From positions 1 through 9,174 of the forward strand of contig CAZWFQ010000107.1 in the NCBI GenBank assembly GCA_964633225.1: a stretch of DNA of 9,174 nt, read 5' to 3'. Under the pieces are notes generated by a model. The model was not told the origin of the DNA. It did not search any database and saw only the letters and a list, made by a program, of their open reading frames with translations. Below are positions 6,801 through 9,174 of the stretch, piece by piece (within the stretch, counting starts at the first letter, position 1; each line of letters starts with the position of its first letter). The translations under genes and the position numbers were made by a program. The DNA is from JAKQIM01 sp964633225 (GTDB lineage: Bacteria; Chloroflexota; Anaerolineae; Anaerolineales; UBA4823).

Positions 6801-7878
6801 TACCCCCGATAGCCGCCGCTTAGCCACCGCTAGCGGTGACGGGCAGGTGCAAATCTGGGATACCGATTCCGGAAAGCTGCTGAGCACCTTGCCGGATGGT
6901 CAGCGAGTTTACTTCTCTCCCGATGGTCGGCAGTTGATTTCCATAGGGAAGTTCGTGCAGGTTTGGAATTTTTCGCAAGGTCAACCCTCCCTGGCCTGGG
7001 ATATCCCCGGTTTCAGCGGCTATCCGGCTATGCTGAGCTTCATCCAAGATGGAGAGCAACTGGTATCTGGCTCTGAAGGTGCATTTCAATTCTGGCCCCA
7101 AACCGGAACGAGCTTCGCCACCTATCCTACCGTGATTGCCGCACCCAATACAGACACAAGCTTGCTGGCTGCCAGCCCAGACGGAAGGTGGCTGGCTTAC
7201 AGCACCGCTGCCGAGCTGGTGTTGGGTGAGAACAACGCTGACTTTCCTGAATGGCGGGTCTTGAAAGGATTTCCCGACCAGCCATACGCATGGGCGCTTG
7301 CAGCAACCTTTTCTCCCAACAGTCTGCTGCTGGCAATAGCTGATCTTGATCGCCAGGTCTTATTATATCGGTTAGACCAGCCAGGGCGTCAACCTTTGGT
7401 GTTGCCTGCTGATACTTTTGTCGACAGGTTATTCTTTAGCCCAGATAGTCAGCTATTGCTGGGGGCTTCTAATTCGCAGGAAGCGACCACCTTAAATCTA
7501 TGGAATACGACAACAGGCCAACTGCTGCGTTCCTGGCAAACAATGGCATACAGGATAGCCTTCCACCCAGATGGAGTAACATTAGCCGTTGCAAATTATG
7601 ACAAGGGCCCGCTGCGGTTGTTTGATTTGCGCACCTGGAACCTGGTGCGGGAAATGCCAGTCTCTCCTTATGTCCGCGACATCGCCTTTAACCCGGATGG
7701 AAGCTTGTTGGTGGTCGTTTACGATGAAAAGATTGAGTTTTGGGATACGGCCAGCGGCGAATTAATCCGGATTATCGAGGGTTCATTTAGCCGTATTGCC
7801 TTTTCTCCAGATGGAACATTATTGGCAATCGGTTTGCAAAATGGCAAAATTGAGTATTGGGGGTTGCTCGAAAAATAA
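3868..7878 (+). CDS. Giant WD40-repeat lipoprotein with two 14-blade halves
   Basis: This 1336-residue protein starts at ATG3868. TTG3853 and GTG3862 are in-frame alternatives; none has a clear ribosome site. Residues 1-23 are a lipoprotein signal (NKQK, hydrophobic core, 'IPAC' with Cys23), so the mature protein should be lipid-anchored outside the cytoplasmic membrane. A Thr/Ser/Pro-rich stalk (about 28-60) follows. Blades of about 42 residues then repeat, with 'hhhFSPDGxxLAV...hxhWD' signatures. I count 14 between about residue 75 and 676, a Pro/Thr/Ala-rich linker (about 685-725), and 14 more to the C-terminus. Both halves open alike: 'LGKGSASDVAWSPDGKLLAV' (from 70) and 'LGLGGMRVAAWAPDGQSLAV'. 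Fourteen plus fourteen fits four seven-bladed propellers in two pairs. Some blades are poor matches (sixth, twelfth) and one has an insertion (fifth of half two). WD40 arrays usually bind other proteins. No catalytic domain is seen; partner unknown. Confidence 0.88.
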   Translation: MNKQKCLVNLLYCVIALVLIPACTVFVDRPTTSTTRPTPIISPSAIITAASSTQTATPFPSPQAVFLGSLGKGSASDVAWSPDGKLLAVASSNGYYIYNTQNWQVDSSFSAEAFGNGAISSLAFSGDGNDLIVSGYGGTPFWHYDLSGGQVGPWLESIVPTPVSAPVFSPDGSVFAFRNQACGQMENGGYNCSFSLELRDSDSGELRCRLEQSENQRQIIIRSMVFSPDGKQIAIGGYDNYLRVWNAINGELLYELEHDSSVAGVDFSPDGRVLVSASKDATVRFWDAQTGESLFVLNGFTQGLQYVAYLENGTKLLVGRLYDNIFQEYSLDADYLPTIQLDIMMDAGPMFPDYSPADRTTTSQVYISPDTLKIAVLLNGMVQIWNLGDGQHLLDLPGYNSPVSVLAFSPDGRWLAVAAHTIHLWQVPNREFEATLEIGDTVLWAIVFHPNSKQLAVATGGGDVEIWDIESRQKLRSLEPDNGAFELAYSPDGKNLAVATGHGVQIWDVETGILSQEFDSDVGGEYDHPLQVAFSIDGRQVFRIGINSRWGWELATGETVYSLRASDAYYQSTLSTNRGLLGDRNSPLQFFDLITGQDLYSFANSQEGNIAVLSPDGRLVAWDMYRSIDLLDAASGNTLLSVEDSPNVSLLSFSPDSQILAASSYDGVIHLWNISSVAQYAAALPLLTATPAPTIAPMLTPSPEPIVPLALQPLALPTLEPGAISPENMALLEKRGELGLGGMRVAAWAPDGQSLAVGGYAGAYLFEFGATQPSHVLPAEGPVVLLTFSPDGSLLAGQLSNSAVLVWEAATGRSLYQLDNLGCWNQGMLFSPDQQVLSAYCGDVTYRWSMADGQLLSKDDTDAELFNTSPDGTLVVQVGMATARLLDAESRVILKTFDVPGLDLALAQFSPDGQTLLVWFYQFDIAPSGVYVPGGDPGSMIQLWNILPGQPPTLRTTLASGKWYKTSIMWEDFQGLAFTPDSRRLATASGDGQVQIWDTDSGKLLSTLPDGQRVYFSPDGRQLISIGKFVQVWNFSQGQPSLAWDIPGFSGYPAMLSFIQDGEQLVSGSEGAFQFWPQTGTSFATYPTVIAAPNTDTSLLAASPDGRWLAYSTAAELVLGENNADFPEWRVLKGFPDQPYAWALAATFSPNSLLLAIADLDRQVLLYRLDQPGRQPLVLPADTFVDRLFFSPDSQLLLGASNSQEATTLNLWNTTTGQLLRSWQTMAYRIAFHPDGVTLAVANYDKGPLRLFDLRTWNLVREMPVSPYVRDIAFNPDGSLLVVVYDEKIEFWDTASGELIRIIEGSFSRIAFSPDGTLLAIGLQNGKIEYWGLLEK

Positions 7879-7896
7879 CCGATCAGTGATGCACCC

Positions 7897-7950
7897 AAAC
7901 GCGCTCATTGCCCTTATGATGAGCACGTTTAACGCGCTCATGAGCGCGTT
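7897..7950. repeat. Alternating inverted half-sites with a perfect 20-bp palindrome
   Basis: Four copies of one half-site alternate in orientation between two convergent genes. They are AAACGCGCTCAT (7897-7908), its inverse ATGAGCACGTTT with one mismatch (7919-7930), AACGCGCTCAT (7931-7941) and the inverse ATGAGCGCGTT (7940-7950). The last two form a perfect 20-bp palindrome (7931-7950). The first pair can form a 12-bp stem with one mismatch and a ten-base loop. The Fic stop codon and last codons lie inside the palindrome. No T-run follows on either strand, so a classical terminator is not obvious. A bidirectional transcription block or a protein-binding site are the options. Confidence 0.7.
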
Positions 7951-8993
7951 GACGTTTGACGCCAATGCGCCGAGCGGCCGGTGCCCAGGCACGCCACCAG
8001 GCCTTGTTGACGCAGATCATCCAGTACCCGGCGGATCGTTGCCCTACTGGCAGTAGGACAGATGCGTTCCAGGTCGGCGATCGTGAATGCGTGTTCAGGA
8101 TGAAAAGCCTCAACAGCCGAACGCACAGCCTGGCTCTTGGCGCCGGGCGTGGCAGTCAGTTCGTGCAAGTTTTGCTCAAATTCGCGATAAGCATAGATGG
8201 CTACACTCAAACTGTATTGGTGCCAGGGTGTTAGATCGTGCAGCCCGCTATCCCAGCGCTGGCTGGAACGATACAGGGCATCGTAATAAGTTTCTTTCGT
8301 CTGCTCGATGATGCGCTCCAGGCTGATGTACCGTCCAACCTGGTAGCCAGCCTCGTACAGCAGCATTAGATTCAGCAGTCGTGCCATGCGGCCGTTGCCA
8401 TCCGAGAACGGATGAATGCACAGAAAATCCAAAATAAAAGCATTGATCAATAACAAGCGATCAATCTGCTCTTCTTGCCAGGTGCGTCCCAACGACTGAC
8501 ACAATTCATCCATCGCGGCCGGAGTTTCCTCCGCTGGCAGAGGAACAAAACGAGCCACGTCACGCCCATCGGGCAGGCGCTGGCGGATCACGTTATCCTG
8601 CCGCTTCCAGGCGCCGCCCTCGCTGGGCAAGTAAGCGTATAAAGCCGCGTGCATTTCTAACACTATCGACGGCGTTATGGGAGGGTGCAGTTGACCTGTA
8701 TGGATCTGCGCCAATAGGTCGCGGTAACCAGCGATCTCGCTTTCAGAACGCGTCTGTGGGGGGGTCTGGATCATCAACGCCTGCAAACGGTGGGATGGGA
8801 TTGTGATCCCCTCGATACGATTGGATGACTCGGCAGATTCAATGATGGCAACCCGGCGCAGGGATTCAAGCACCTGGGGGGCCTGGTGAGCATAAAGCTC
8901 CTGCCTCCCCTGGTAACGACCCAGAGCAGCCATCAGGTTTGCAACGCTGATATCCACTGATTCCATTAACCGGTTGTTACGGAACGACCACAC
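7938..8993 (-). CDS. Class II Fic-domain protein with C-terminal winged helix
   Basis: This 351-residue Fic protein carries the intact catalytic motif HPFSDGNGRMAR at 194-205 (H194 general base, D198 metal ligand, R202/R205 phosphate contacts by family analogy). This predicts transfer of AMP, or another nucleotide moiety, from a nucleotide to a hydroxyl side chain of a target. The N-terminal motif SNRIEG (57-62) matches the (S/T)xxxE(G/N) inhibitory helix, with E61 as the blocking glutamate, so this is a class II, self-inhibited enzyme needing no separate antitoxin. 'RFVPLPAEETP' (148-158) suits the flap that holds the target. Residues about 300-345 ('FTIADLERICPTASRATIRRVLDDLRQQGLV') form a winged helix-turn-helix, common in this Fic subfamily. 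The GTG start at 8993 is supported by GGAGG six bases upstream. The gene is monocistronic and converges on the large lipoprotein gene. Target unknown. Confidence 0.93.
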   Translation of the reverse strand: MWSFRNNRLMESVDISVANLMAALGRYQGRQELYAHQAPQVLESLRRVAIIESAESSNRIEGITIPSHRLQALMIQTPPQTRSESEIAGYRDLLAQIHTGQLHPPITPSIVLEMHAALYAYLPSEGGAWKRQDNVIRQRLPDGRDVARFVPLPAEETPAAMDELCQSLGRTWQEEQIDRLLLINAFILDFLCIHPFSDGNGRMARLLNLMLLYEAGYQVGRYISLERIIEQTKETYYDALYRSSQRWDSGLHDLTPWHQYSLSVAIYAYREFEQNLHELTATPGAKSQAVRSAVEAFHPEHAFTIADLERICPTASRATIRRVLDDLRQQGLVACLGTGRSAHWRQTSTRS

Positions 8994-8999
8994 CTGACA

Positions 9000-9004
9000 C
9001 CTCC
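9000..9004 (-). promoter_or_regulatory. Ribosome-binding site deciding the Fic GTG start
   Basis: Minus-strand GGAGG (9004-9000) lies six bases before GTG at 8993-8991. It is the strongest Shine-Dalgarno sequence in the window and favours this GTG over the internal ATG at 8966-8964. Confidence 0.8.
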
Positions 9005-9095
9005 TGCAACCTCAAACCTTTCCTCCTCACCTACACCACATCTTCCTCGGACACACCCAGAAAGGCTTGGTTCCAACAATTGTGTTGTGATAGAG

Positions 9096-9104
9096 ATTAT
9101 AGCA
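9096..9104 (-). promoter_or_regulatory. Perfect extended -10 promoter element for the Fic gene
   Basis: The minus strand reads TGCTATAAT (9104-9096), a full TGn extended -10 with a consensus -10 box. No good -35 box is found 16-18 bases upstream, which extended -10 promoters tolerate. Transcription would start near 9089, leaving a leader of about 95 nt before the Fic GTG. The leader contains the near-palindrome CAACAATTGTGTTG (9074-9087, plus-strand reading), a possible operator. Nothing else is recognisable in 8994-9174; a plus-strand ATG at 9125 is open to the window edge but too short to support. Confidence 0.6.
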
Positions 9105-9174
9105 TTAGATCAAGGCAGAGCGGTATGGAAGGTCTTTGGCCCCACAAAACGGCTCCAGAGTGCACGGTTCACAT

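Noticed and set aside
3868..7878. Repeat-rich stretch considered as a CRISPR or DNA tandem array
   Set aside because: The repeats are at the protein level (about 42 residues per blade) with diverged DNA; no near-identical DNA repeats with spacers occur.
9125..9174. Plus-strand ATG open to the window end
   Set aside because: Only 16 codons, with no ribosome site or recognisable content.

Overview
This is a 9.2 kb bacterial window. The two genes with the best-recognised families are a HigB/HigA-type toxin-antitoxin pair and a Fic protein. Most of the coding sequence, however, belongs to three secreted or membrane-anchored beta-propeller proteins. The style of the largest one, a lipoprotein signal, a Thr/Pro-rich stalk and then WD40 blades opening with 'LGxG...VAWSPDG', is what I associate with Anaerolineae-type Chloroflexota. 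That assignment is an inference from style; no ribosomal or other marker protein is present.

Layout. Positions 1-49 hold the 3' part of a tRNA-Lys(UUU), followed by a strong Rho-independent terminator (59-96). A good promoter (138-166) then drives the toxin (173-523) and the overlapping antitoxin (520-801). A plus-strand gene (909-1982) encodes a seven-bladed, TolB/PD40-like propeller with an N-terminal membrane anchor. It converges on a minus-strand gene (2164-3378) for a second secreted propeller. Between them lies a 37-codon minus-strand remnant (2045-2158). A 489-bp intergenic stretch (3379-3867) separates that gene from the divergent large gene. It holds a TATAAT element, a weak hairpin and a possible frameshifted remnant. 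The large gene (3868-7878) encodes a 1336-residue lipoprotein in which I count 28 WD40-like blades, 14 on each side of a Pro-rich linker. It converges on a minus-strand class II Fic protein with a C-terminal winged helix (7938-8993), which has its own Shine-Dalgarno sequence and an upstream extended -10 element. A cluster of alternating half-sites, including a perfect 20-bp palindrome, lies at this convergence.

How the parts may fit together. The toxin-antitoxin pair and the Fic gene look like independent accessory cassettes. The tRNA 3' end is a common integration edge, and the small remnants suggest past turnover. The three propeller proteins are predicted to act outside the cytoplasmic membrane, probably as binding or scaffold proteins. 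No enzyme domain is visible in them and no operon links them. Two genes, the toxin and the minus-strand propeller, have a -10 element only 6-7 nt before the ATG and no usable Shine-Dalgarno sequence, which predicts leaderless mRNAs. I did not find a convincing new multi-gene system. The most notable items are the doubled 14+14-blade lipoprotein, the predicted leaderless toxin start and the repeat cluster at the Fic 3' end.
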